Positions 1 to 7,425 of a stretch of DNA of 14,761 nucleotides are shown here, piece after piece. Numbering within the stretch: position 1 is the first letter of the stretch; each line of letters opens with the position of its first letter. Under the pieces are notes generated by a model. That model was not told the DNA's origin and searched no databases. It saw nothing but the letters and a program-made list of their open reading frames with translations. Both the position numbers and the translations under genes were made by a program. Source of the DNA: an uncultured Prevotella sp. (GTDB lineage Bacteria; Bacteroidota; Bacteroidia; Bacteroidales; Bacteroidaceae); the NCBI GenBank assembly GCA_900553965.1, contig USFX01000044.1:1-14761 (forward strand), read 5' to 3'.

Positions 1-1
1 T

Positions 2-517
2 TATCAGGAGTCGACGTTCGACCCCGACGCCCGTTCGTGGGCTGGAGCCTGCGGACTGATGCAGATTATGCCCGCCACGGCCGACCATCTCAATCTGCCC
101 CAGAGCCGCATCTACGACCCGGAGAGCAACATCGCCGCCGCCGCGCGCTATATCGGTGAGCTGGAAGGCAAGCTGAAGGACATTCCCGACCGCAATGAAC
201 GCATCAATTTCATTCTCGCCTGCTACAACGGCGGCTACCTTCACATACGCGACGCGATGGCTCTTGCCGCCCGCGACGGCCGCGATCCTCACCGCTGGAG
301 CGACGTCGCTCAGTATGTCCTGAAGCTCAGCGAACCGCGATACTACCGTGACCCGCTGGTCAAATACGGCTACATGCGCGGCTCCGAGACTGTCGACTAT
401 GTCGCGCGCATCCGCCAGCGCTGGCAGTCATACGATGGAGTGAAGGGCGGTCACGCCGGCTTCTCCGGCATGACGCCGCGCAAGGCCAAGCATCGGAAGA
501 AGAAATATCAGATTTGA
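2..517 (+). CDS. Lytic murein transglycosylase, MltF/SLT type (5' end missing)
   Basis: The reading frame is open from base 2, so the gene starts outside the window and 171 codons remain. The first visible residues, YQESTFDPDARS, carry the catalytic glutamate of the SLT (lysozyme-like, GH23) fold, followed by GACGLMQIMPATA, the family's second signature, and by the helix with NIAAAARYIGEL and CYNGG. Such enzymes cleave the MurNAc-GlcNAc bond of peptidoglycan, forming 1,6-anhydro-MurNAc, in the periplasm. The missing N-terminal part would hold the signal peptide and, if MltF-like, an SBP-type regulatory domain; I cannot tell MltF from a bare SLT protein. The C-terminus after about codon 145 is a basic tail (TPRKAKHRKKKYQI). 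It converges with the PBP1A gene, with the accessory operon in between. Confidence 0.9.
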   Translation, partial: YQESTFDPDARSWAGACGLMQIMPATADHLNLPQSRIYDPESNIAAAARYIGELEGKLKDIPDRNERINFILACYNGGYLHIRDAMALAARDGRDPHRWSDVAQYVLKLSEPRYYRDPLVKYGYMRGSETVDYVARIRQRWQSYDGVKGGHAGFSGMTPRKAKHRKKKYQI

Positions 518-519
518 GG

Positions 520-545
520 GGGAGTTGTCGGCTTCTCCCGCTTTA
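520..545 (+). terminator. Possible weak terminator after the transglycosylase gene
   Basis: GGGAG at 520-524 can pair with CTCCC at 535-539 across a 10-nt loop, followed by a short T-containing stretch. The stem is only five pairs and there is no clean T-run, so this is a weak call based on position three bases after the stop codon. Confidence 0.3.
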
Positions 546-713
546 TAAGGTGTATGCTGATTTGATTTCATTCTCACACTGTAGCACGCTGTAACGGATT
601 TGCAACACCTCATGGCAACACCAGCTACAGCGTGAAGTTGCCTTCCGCTACTCCTTGGAATACGACAGACAAATCTCTTATGTAAACATTGCTGCGCAAA
701 AAACGGTGACAAA

Positions 714-883
714 TGAAAATCTCGTTTTAGAACGCCGGAAAGGCGCTGGAAGCATGGCGGAAATGCTCCGGTTTTGCCGTAAGGGCCTCCCGAGGTCGCA
801 ACGGGGTGCCCGTTGCATTGCGATAAGGCCGTTGCCGCACGATGACAACGGCCCCGTTGTGACCCCGGGAGGCCCTTACGGCA
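714..883. repeat. GC-rich nested palindromic repeat, unit 1
   Basis: The outer arms 775-806 and 852-883 are inverted copies matching at 30 of 32 positions (TGCCGTAAGGGCCTCCCG at the outer end). Two smaller perfect hairpins lie inside: GCAACGGG-GTG-CCCGTTGC (798-816) and GGCCGTTG-N11-CAACGGCC (827-853), so the strand could fold either as one long stem or as a three-way junction. An 18-base leader, 714-731, recurs upstream of unit 2 near 14468. Unit 3 at the window end is homologous in the opposite orientation. There is no coding capacity or transposase nearby, so I read it as a dispersed intergenic repeat; REP/MITE-like mobility is inference. Confidence 0.75.
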
Positions 884-1364
884 GAGCAAATTCTTACATT
901 TTGGCCAGAAAAGGCGGCTTTTTGGCGCTAAAAAGTTGCACATTCCCTGCTGTAAACTGATAACGGGCTGACAGGCAGGAGCTTATGCTTGCGCGCGCAA
1001 AACTGCGGAATTTGCGTCCTCCGATGAAATATTTTAAAAAGTGCCCACTCCTGATACTGTTTAGAGGGCATTTTTGTCGCTTTTTGTCAATCGTTTTCTG
1101 ACAATGGAGTTTCCTATATCTGAAAGAGCTTCATCGTTGGGCGTCAGAGGGAGTACGGGTGATGGGGGTGACTGTAAATAAGCCGCCAAGATTGCCGCTG
1201 ACGTCAGATGATGACGGCTGTATCAGACAGATAAAGGTCTTAGAGCCGGTTCCGGACATGATTTTTGCTGGTCTTTGGTTCAAAATCGCATGGAAACATG
1301 AAGAAAACAATCTCGGAACTTTAGTTTCTGATGAATTTATGTGGTGTTTTCAAAGAAAATGATG

Positions 1365-1372
1365 TAAATTTG
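1365..1372 (+). promoter_or_regulatory. Candidate Bacteroidota -7 element for the DUF262 operon
   Basis: TAAATTTG matches the TAnnTTTG consensus exactly. The matching upstream TTTG box is poor (TGTGGTG around 1340-1346). It lies about 135 nt before the first operon start codon and is the only good match I see in that interval. Confidence 0.45.
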
Positions 1373-1507
1373 TGGCAACTCATTTTCTGTGTCGTCAAGG
1401 ACTTCCTGCAGAGGCCCAAGTATGTTGGCACAATCCAGTCTGGAGAACAATGGTGGATGGGATGACGAAATGGAAAGTAAAACGAAGCATATAACGACGA
1501 TATAATA

Positions 1508-2872
1508 ATGGCTCAATTAAAAGTGAATTTTACCTTAAAGGGTGAAATCAGCGAGACAACCTTCACGTTGATAAAGAACGAAGACGGTTTCCGGCTCAAA
1601 GGATTTTCGGAAAACAGCGGCGAGAATGTGATTGCTGTTGAACGGGACGGTGATGACAATGCTTTTGTTCTCACGGACAAAACAGTCTTTGAAGAGAATG
1701 ATGACGTCATTGAAGAACGTCTGCTGGGATTGACGGAAGAGTTCATCGCCGCTGTGTCTGAAGGTCTGGAGCTTGATGACGATGTTCAGGAGGACAAGAA
1801 GAAGCCCGGATACGGTCCTGATGACATTTATGTGGAGAACAAGCCGTTCTCTATAAGTACCATCATGGAGCTGATTAAAGATGGTGACTTGGAGGTCACG
1901 CCCAATTTTCAACGCCATTTCATTTGGGACAGGACACGTCAGAGCAAGCTGATAGAGTCAATCCTGTTGGGTCTGCCTCTTCCTTCCATCTATCTGAGCC
2001 AGTATTCGGATGGCAGGCTGACCATTGTCGATGGATTGCAGCGGATAACGACAATCCAGCGTTTCATGGAAGACAAACTCGTTCTTTGCAATTTGGAGTA
2101 CTTCACAAAATGTAACGGCAAGACTTATTCGGAGTTGAAAGCCGTTTTACCTCTGTTGCAATACAGACGTTTCCGTCAGACGCAGATTATGTGTTTTGTC
2201 ATTGACTATCGTTCTCCCAAAGAGCTTAAATTCGATTTGTTCCGGAGGTTGAATACCGGAGGAAAGACTTTGAACGATCAGGAAATAAGGAACTGTCTGT
2301 CAAGACCGGCTCTGCAAAAGATGCTTATGGATATGGTCGCAACGGACGAATTCAAGAAAGCGACAAACAGAAGTCTGAAGGACACCCGTATGGCTGCTCA
2401 GGAGTCGGCTCTGCGCTTTATCTATTTCTATAATCAGTATTCTGATGACAACCCGATTGGAAGTTATAACGGTGAGATAGGAAGGATTCTTGACGACTAT
2501 GTCGAGACAATGAGTAGCTTGACAGAAGAACAATCGGACCAGTATATTGACATCTTCAGAAAGAGCATGCAGATGGCCTACGATTTGTTTGGAGAAAGTA
2601 CATTCAGGAAGATTGATATACGCGGCAGAAAGAAATATTCAATAAACAGACCTTTGATGCTTGCGGTTTCCGTATTGCTCGCGCGTCATTATGACGACTA
2701 TAAGGATAAGGTTTCGGAAGACGTGACACTCACGGCGGAACTTGGGCATCTGCTTGCGACGGACATGAAGCTGACCAAAATGATCACGACAAGTACGACG
2801 CATAAGGCGAGCATAAGTTACACTTTTGAGACTTTGAAGAAGAAACTGTTTGATAAATATCTTCTGAAATGA
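1508..2872 (+). CDS. DUF262 domain protein (GmrS/ParB-like), first gene of accessory operon
   Basis: 454 residues. Residues about 107-310 are a DUF262 domain: NFQRHFIWD (133-141), the hydrophobic run KLIESILLGLPLPSIYL (147-163), the DGxQR box as DGLQR (175-179) where many members have DGQQR, and FRRLNTGG with LNDQEIRNC (245-263). DUF262 is the ParB-like NTP-dependent half of GmrSD and SspE restriction enzymes. The usual partner, a C-terminal DUF1524/HNH nuclease, is not visible: residues 310-454 are helical-looking and lack an HNH-type motif. Residues 1-95 form an acidic extension (for example LELDDDVQED) I do not recognise. The start ATG follows an A/T-rich leader (TATAATAATG) without a Shine-Dalgarno, normal in Bacteroidota. 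Its stop overlaps the next start (ATGA), implying coupled translation. A defence role is inference. Confidence 0.88.
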   Translation: MAQLKVNFTLKGEISETTFTLIKNEDGFRLKGFSENSGENVIAVERDGDDNAFVLTDKTVFEENDDVIEERLLGLTEEFIAAVSEGLELDDDVQEDKKKPGYGPDDIYVENKPFSISTIMELIKDGDLEVTPNFQRHFIWDRTRQSKLIESILLGLPLPSIYLSQYSDGRLTIVDGLQRITTIQRFMEDKLVLCNLEYFTKCNGKTYSELKAVLPLLQYRRFRQTQIMCFVIDYRSPKELKFDLFRRLNTGGKTLNDQEIRNCLSRPALQKMLMDMVATDEFKKATNRSLKDTRMAAQESALRFIYFYNQYSDDNPIGSYNGEIGRILDDYVETMSSLTEEQSDQYIDIFRKSMQMAYDLFGESTFRKIDIRGRKKYSINRPLMLAVSVLLARHYDDYKDKVSEDVTLTAELGHLLATDMKLTKMITTSTTHKASISYTFETLKKKLFDKYLLK

Positions 2873-3987
2873 TGGACAAGCTGAAACTTACGATAGAAGG
2901 CTATAAGTGTTTCGACAGGAAAAGCGAACTGTACCTTAACAATATAACCCTGTTGACCGGTGCTAACTCGGCCGGCAAGAGCTCAGTGATACAATCAATA
3001 TTGCTGGCCAAAATCATATCGGAAACGGCAGTGGAAGACGCCATGTCCGAGAAAGTCCCGGTCTCATTGATGAATAAGAAATATGCACTGGAGCTTGGCG
3101 GATATAATGACATCATAAACCGGGATACCCAAACCGGCGATATGGAGTTCTCCTTGGCAGAAACAGAATATTCGGTCAAGGCCGACGATAATGAAGATGA
3201 CAGTATGAAGACGGTTCTGTTTTCCGTATCAGCAGAGAACAGGGCGGAGCTGAAACGACTTTTTTCAACCGGTTTTACGTATTTGTGCGCTGAACGCATG
3301 GCACCGCATTATGAGTATCAGGAGTCTGAATCGAACGTTGCTTGTGATTGCCATGGCGGCAACGTGGGCGATGTCTTTTCAAAGCACCAAGGTGACGACG
3401 TCATGCCATTGAGGTCCTTGCATTTTACGGATGGGACAAAACTGCTTATGCAGTTGGACGACTGGTGTGATTATATTTTCCCAGGAGTAGCAGTACGTGT
3501 GGAGAAGACTGGCAGTCAGATGTATGTCATGAAGATAAGGAACGATGTCGCTCCCAATGTCGGCTTTGGTATCACATACGCACTTCCCATTTTGGTCAGC
3601 GGGCTTACAATCCCAGTGGGTGGTATGCTGATAGTTGAGAATCCTGAATCGCATCTGCATGCAAAAGCCCAATCGAACATGGGCTACTTCCTTGCACGTA
3701 TTGCGGCCGCAGGCGTAAGGGTGATAGTGGAGACTCATAGTGAGCATATTGTCAATGGCATCCGCCGGATGATTGTAGAGGGAGAGTCAACCATGTCACA
3801 CGACGACCTGACCATCTACTTCTTTCAGGATAGGGAAGACGGGAAAAACATCAAGGAGATAACGATGGACGAAAGAGGCAACCTGTCGGAATTTCCCGCA
3901 GACTTCTTTGATCAGGTGCGGCAGGATATGTTCAAGTTGATGGAGTACGGTCGTAAACGTGTCGATGGCGATGAAAGTCAACGGTAA
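2869..3987 (+). CDS. AAA/SMC-like ATPase with DUF3696-type C-terminus
   Basis: 372 residues. Walker A is GANSAGKSS (31-39) after an N-terminal IEGYKCF strand typical of RecF/OLD/SMC-like ATPases. NVGFGITYALPIL (230-242) is in the signature-motif place; Walker B is MLIVENPESHLH (253-264); the switch histidine lies in VETHSEHIVNGIRR (287-300). The last ~60 residues (LTIYFFQDRE, then GNLSEFPADFFDQ) match the tail called DUF3696. No TOPRIM domain is present, so it is not an OLD nuclease itself. The inserted region 60-225 is acidic and has a Cys/His patch, CDCHGG (159-164). The start overlaps the upstream stop as ATGA; a second ATG at 2872 is an alternative. Likely function: nucleotide-dependent sensor or motor working with the DUF262 protein and the product of the third gene. 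Cytoplasmic; no signal peptide. Confidence 0.9.
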   Translation: MMDKLKLTIEGYKCFDRKSELYLNNITLLTGANSAGKSSVIQSILLAKIISETAVEDAMSEKVPVSLMNKKYALELGGYNDIINRDTQTGDMEFSLAETEYSVKADDNEDDSMKTVLFSVSAENRAELKRLFSTGFTYLCAERMAPHYEYQESESNVACDCHGGNVGDVFSKHQGDDVMPLRSLHFTDGTKLLMQLDDWCDYIFPGVAVRVEKTGSQMYVMKIRNDVAPNVGFGITYALPILVSGLTIPVGGMLIVENPESHLHAKAQSNMGYFLARIAAAGVRVIVETHSEHIVNGIRRMIVEGESTMSHDDLTIYFFQDREDGKNIKEITMDERGNLSEFPADFFDQVRQDMFKLMEYGRKRVDGDESQR

Positions 3988-4861
3988 TATTCTCCTTGTT
4001 GAAGAAGGGGCTTTCTCAAAAATCAATCCATTGAATGCTGAGAGTGCTGTCACGGACTTCGCTTCCATGGTGAAAGAGGCTGATGCCGGAAAAGACAAAT
4101 TGTTTTATGGTTGTGAAGAATGGAAACAGTTTTATGCAAACAGCTATGATTCGACGAATCCTTGTTGGAAAGGTATCGGCGACATCGCATTCTCATTGCT
4201 TGTCAATATATCAAATCCTGTATTATTGCCTGTTGGTGAGAGAGAGGATTTTGATAAAAAGCCTGAGCCCAAGACCAATGGCGGGTTTCAATATGATGCC
4301 TGTCCGACCGATGGCAGTTATGTCTACAGTAAAGAAACAATAGAGGAATGGCATGACAGTTGGTTCATCAGGCATCCGGAAAGAATAGATTGGACTATTC
4401 ACGGAAATGAAATTTGGCCTCGTTTTGACAGGACCGTGAAAATTATGTGTGATGAACTGAAGAGGAAGGGAGTGGAGATTCCTCAAACGGACAAAGAGAT
4501 TAGTACCGCCTTTCATGAATCAGTCATGAAGCCTCTTAACGAAAGAGAAAGAATCTCTCTTGCAAAAACAATAGGCGAGAAGATTTGTAAAGCCAACTAT
4601 TATCAACGCGAAAGCGAGCTGGAAAAATTGGAATCGGTTCATGGGAACAGTCGTGCCGAAATGATTTTCAGTATCAAGAAAGATGGCAGGTATCAGTTTC
4701 TGTCGGTAGACAAGCAGCATGGTATGCTGGAGCTCTGTGATGACAATGGGCAGCATAAGGGTGAATGGCGATTTGACGGAACTCCTAACGGAAAGGATAC
4801 AGAAGAAACAGATCACGGGCTGCGCTGTGTAGCAGAATGGAAGCGAATATATAATAAATGA
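3971..4861 (+). CDS. Unrecognised protein, third gene of accessory operon
   Basis: About 296 residues from the ATG at 3971 (MKVNGNILL); GTG 3959 and ATG 3965 in the same frame are alternatives. All overlap the end of the ATPase gene, so it is almost surely co-translated with it. I recognise no family. Visible features: a probable beta-strand start (VNGNILLVEEG); a Trp/His-rich middle (EEWHDSWFIRHPERIDW and GNEIWPRFD, residues 125-153); a charged helical stretch 187-225; and a C-terminal module from about 229 rich in alternating strands (MIFSIKKDGRYQFLSVD, ending CVAEWKRIYNK) that looks like a separate small beta domain. No signal peptide or membrane segment. Being the only non-ATPase, non-DUF262 member, it is the candidate effector or specificity subunit; that is inference. 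AT-rich compared with flanking core genes. Confidence 0.8.
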   Translation: MKVNGNILLVEEGAFSKINPLNAESAVTDFASMVKEADAGKDKLFYGCEEWKQFYANSYDSTNPCWKGIGDIAFSLLVNISNPVLLPVGEREDFDKKPEPKTNGGFQYDACPTDGSYVYSKETIEEWHDSWFIRHPERIDWTIHGNEIWPRFDRTVKIMCDELKRKGVEIPQTDKEISTAFHESVMKPLNERERISLAKTIGEKICKANYYQRESELEKLESVHGNSRAEMIFSIKKDGRYQFLSVDKQHGMLELCDDNGQHKGEWRFDGTPNGKDTEETDHGLRCVAEWKRIYNK

Positions 4862-4862
4862 G

Positions 4863-4907
4863 AATCCCCATCCGCAATAAACATTGACGTTTTAGCGGAT
4901 GGGGATT
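4863..4907. terminator. Strong bidirectional terminator between convergent genes
   Basis: AATCCCCATCCGC (4863-4875) pairs perfectly with GCGGATGGGGATT (4895-4907) around a 19-nt loop, followed by TT on the plus strand and preceded by an A-rich stretch that gives U-rich RNA on the minus strand. It begins two bases after the stop of the operon's last gene and serves both that operon and the converging PBP gene. Confidence 0.88.
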
Positions 4908-4934
4908 TTCATTTATTTATTGTATGTCTTGGCT

Positions 4935-7265
4935 TCATTCATATATCTCCTCGATGTCATTCAGCTCTTCCTCCGTTGTCATTTCGCCTCCGTCGTCGGC
5001 TGCCGAGCATGGGTCATAGCCGGGTGGGAGGTCGAAGATGGCGCTGTCGGTATAACCGAGACGCGGGTCGGCATAGACGCGGCGCATGTAGTAGGCGAAG
5101 ATGGGTAGCGCCATGGTGGCTCCCTGGCCCATCTGCATGGTGTCGAAGTGGATGTCGCGGTCGTCGCCGCCGACCCATACTCCGGTGACCAGCGTCGGCG
5201 TTATGCCCATGAACCATGCGTCGCTGTTCTTGTTCGTCGTTCCGGTCTTGCCACCCATCTCGCCCTTCAGGTTGTACTTGAAGCGCAGTCGTCCGGCCGT
5301 TCCGCCGTCGACGACACCTTTCAGCATGTAGAGCATCTTGTGGGCGCTTTCCTCGCTGATGACCTCGTTGAGGCGCGGCTGGAACTGGGCGATGATATTG
5401 CCGTCGTTGTCCCTGATCTGTGTCACCATGAGAGGGGCGCTGCGTATGCCGTGATTGACGAAAGCCGTGTAGGCGCTGACCATCTCGGCCACAGATATCT
5501 CACACGGGCCGAGACAGAGCGACATGGACGGATGGATGTCGGGATTGTTGATTCCGTATTCGTGGAGCAGGTCGACGAAGGCCTGCGGATTGAGGTTGTT
5601 CATGAGGTAGGCCGAAATCCAGTTGTTCGACTGTGCCAGTCCCCATTTGAGGGTCACCATCTCGCCGTAGCGGCTGCGGCCGGCGTTGCGTGGTGTCCAT
5701 GGCTTTCCAGCCACCATGTATGTCTGCTGGACGTTGGGGGCTTTGTCGCAGGGCGAGAAGCCGTTCTCCATGGCCAGCGAGTAGAGGAACGGCTTGATGG
5801 TCGAACCGACCTGACGGCGTCCCTCCATGCACATGTCGTAGTTGAAGTGGATGAAGTCGAGACCGCCGACGTAGGCCTTGACGGCACCGTCCTTCGGGTT
5901 CATGCTCATGAAACCGCAGCGGAGGAACGACTTGTAGTAGCGGATGGAGTCGAGCGGAGTCATAACGGTGTCGATCTCGCCGTGATATGTGAAGATTGAC
6001 ATCTCCACTGGGGTGCGGAAAGCCCGTCTGATTCCCTCGTCGGACGCTCCTGCCGCCCTCATCGTGCGGTAGCGCTCGCTCTGGTTGACGGAGCGCATCA
6101 GAATCTTGCGCACCTGCTCCTTGGTCAGTGCGCCGGAGAACGGAGCCGTCGCCTTTCCGCGGTTCTCACGGTCGAAAGCGGGCTGGAGGAACTTCACGAC
6201 ATGCTCGTAGGTGGCCTGTTCAGCATATTTCTGCATGCGTGAGTCAATGGTCGTATAGACCTTCAGACCGTCCGTATAGACGTTATAGGGCTCGCCGTTC
6301 TTCTTCCGGTTCTTGTTGCACCAGCCGTAGAGCGGGTCGTTCTCCCAGTTGATGGAGTCCTGATAGTATTTGATTCGTCCCCATTCGGGATAGTCCTTGC
6401 GTTCCGGTTTCTTCGCCATCATGTAGCGGCGCAGATACTCGCGGAAGTAGGCTGCGATGCCGTCCTTGTGGTCGGAGACGTGGAAGTTGAGATTGAGCGG
6501 CTCGGCGGCATATTGCTCATACTGCTCGTCGGTGATATAGCCGGCCTTACGCATCTGCATCAGAACCACATTGCGGCGTTCGCGGCTGCGTTCGGGATGG
6601 CGCACGGGGTTGTAGTAGGACGGATTCTTGCACAAGCCGATGAGCGTGGCAGCCTCTGTCACGCTGAGGTCGCGGGGCTCCTTATTAAAATATGTATTGG
6701 CTGCGGTCTTGATACCGACCGCATTGTGAAGGAAATCGAAGTAGTTGAGATAGAGCGCTATGATTTCGTCCTTGGTGTAGTTGCGCTCAAGCTGTACGGC
6801 AATGACCCATTCTATTGGTTTCTGGAGCAACCGCTCGGTGACGCTTCCGGCCTTGCCGGAGTAGAGCTGCTTGGCCAGCTGCTGTGTTATGGTCGAGCCT
6901 CCGCCGGCGCTGACCTGTCCCATGATGCCGCGCTTGATGACGGCGCGGCCGAGGGCGTAGAAGTCAATGCCGGAGTGGTCGTAGAAGCGGGCGTCCTCGG
7001 TGGCGACGAGAGCCTGGACGAGGGAGGGCGGGAGCTGGGAGTAGTCGATGCAGATGCGGTTCTCCTTGTTGTAGTTCCACGTTCCCATAATCTTTCCGTC
7101 GGCCGAATAAATCTGTGTTGCAAATCTGTTGATGGGGTTCTGAAGGTCCTCAATCGGCGGCATGTAGCCGATCCAGCCTTTTGCGATAGCCGTGAAAGCC
7201 ACGGCGGCACCAATGAATATTACCGCAAGCAGGGACCAAAGAAAAAGAACAAATACTTTTCTCAT
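4935..7265 (-). CDS. Penicillin-binding protein 1A (bifunctional class A PBP)
   Basis: 776 residues, a normal length for class A PBPs. One N-terminal membrane anchor (about 5-27) puts the rest in the periplasm. Glycosyltransferase GT51 domain: EDARFYDHSG with catalytic E90, GGSTITQQLAKQLY (122-135), KPIEWVIAVQLE with E152. Transpeptidase domain: STIK with nucleophile S488 and K491, SNN (546-548) and KTGT (673-676). It polymerises lipid II into glycan strands and cross-links the stem peptides. The C-terminus is an acidic tail (TEEELNDIEEIYE). The start MRKVFVLFLW directly precedes the membrane helix and fits. The gene is GC-rich, which creates long empty reading frames on the opposite strand; these are not genes. 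It converges on the accessory operon and is transcribed divergently from pyrB. Confidence 0.97.
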   Translation of the reverse strand: MRKVFVLFLWSLLAVIFIGAAVAFTAIAKGWIGYMPPIEDLQNPINRFATQIYSADGKIMGTWNYNKENRICIDYSQLPPSLVQALVATEDARFYDHSGIDFYALGRAVIKRGIMGQVSAGGGSTITQQLAKQLYSGKAGSVTERLLQKPIEWVIAVQLERNYTKDEIIALYLNYFDFLHNAVGIKTAANTYFNKEPRDLSVTEAATLIGLCKNPSYYNPVRHPERSRERRNVVLMQMRKAGYITDEQYEQYAAEPLNLNFHVSDHKDGIAAYFREYLRRYMMAKKPERKDYPEWGRIKYYQDSINWENDPLYGWCNKNRKKNGEPYNVYTDGLKVYTTIDSRMQKYAEQATYEHVVKFLQPAFDRENRGKATAPFSGALTKEQVRKILMRSVNQSERYRTMRAAGASDEGIRRAFRTPVEMSIFTYHGEIDTVMTPLDSIRYYKSFLRCGFMSMNPKDGAVKAYVGGLDFIHFNYDMCMEGRRQVGSTIKPFLYSLAMENGFSPCDKAPNVQQTYMVAGKPWTPRNAGRSRYGEMVTLKWGLAQSNNWISAYLMNNLNPQAFVDLLHEYGINNPDIHPSMSLCLGPCEISVAEMVSAYTAFVNHGIRSAPLMVTQIRDNDGNIIAQFQPRLNEVISEESAHKMLYMLKGVVDGGTAGRLRFKYNLKGEMGGKTGTTNKNSDAWFMGITPTLVTGVWVGGDDRDIHFDTMQMGQGATMALPIFAYYMRRVYADPRLGYTDSAIFDLPPGYDPCSAADDGGEMTTEEELNDIEEIYE

Positions 7266-7303
7266 ATAATAGTTGTACGTCGATATACCTGTCGTATGAC
7301 ATG

Positions 7304-7311
7304 CAAAAATA
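7304..7311 (-). promoter_or_regulatory. Candidate -7 element for the PBP gene
   Basis: Read on the minus strand this is TATTTTTG, an exact TAnnTTTG match, 38 bases from the start codon. The upstream box at the proper distance is only TTTTC-like, so the promoter is partial. Confidence 0.5.
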
Positions 7312-7385
7312 CGGATTTTCGCTCAGATACGAGAAAATAAAACAGATTTTCTGCGCAATCGGCCCGATAACTCGGAAATAATGTG

Positions 7386-7393
7386 TAACTTAG
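7386..7393 (+). promoter_or_regulatory. Possible -7 element for pyrBI
   Basis: TAACTTAG fits TAnnTTTG with one mismatch and lies 32 bases before the pyrB start at 7426. No good TTTG box is seen 19-21 bases upstream. If it is the promoter, the upstream in-frame ATG at 7381 cannot be the start, which agrees with the protein comparison. Confidence 0.35.
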
Positions 7394-7425
7394 CACTCAA
7401 AAACAGAAATAGCTTAAGAGAACGG

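Larger units (their letters stand above)
518..1507. other. Gene-free interval of about 1 kb with palindromes
   Basis: No reading frame here resembles a protein family. What I see: a perfect 9-bp inverted repeat CACGCTGTA/TACAGCGTG (585-593, 626-634); the large GC-rich palindromic repeat (described separately); a perfect 12-bp palindrome TTGCGCGCGCAA at 989-1000; a 6-bp inverted repeat TTGTCA/TGACAA (1084-1089, 1099-1104); and a candidate promoter at 1365-1372 for the operon that follows. A 67-codon frame (1159-1362) is not convincing. Confidence 0.7.

Noticed and set aside
428..960. Open frames on both strands across the 655-960 region
   Set aside because: They run through the GC-rich palindrome; their peptides (LPRSQRG and similar on both strands) are just the inverted repeat translated.
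1159..1362. 67-codon frame upstream of the DUF262 operon
   Set aside because: No recognisable family and no promoter or RBS in front; the operon's own candidate promoter begins at its stop codon. It could be a decayed gene but cannot be supported.
5148..5999. 283-codon open frame on the plus strand opposite the PBP gene
   Set aside because: It is antisense to a clear PBP1A transpeptidase domain; the composition is a shadow of GC-rich codons (V/E/D/A-rich) with no motif or initiation context.
6468..7340. 290-codon open frame on the plus strand opposite the PBP N-terminus
   Set aside because: Same reason: mirror of the GT51 domain coding sequence, and it runs through the PBP promoter region.
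7381..7425. Upstream ATG for pyrB at 7381
   Set aside because: The extra 15 residues are atypical of PyrB and the candidate -7 box overlaps them; the ATG at 7426 matches the usual N-terminus.
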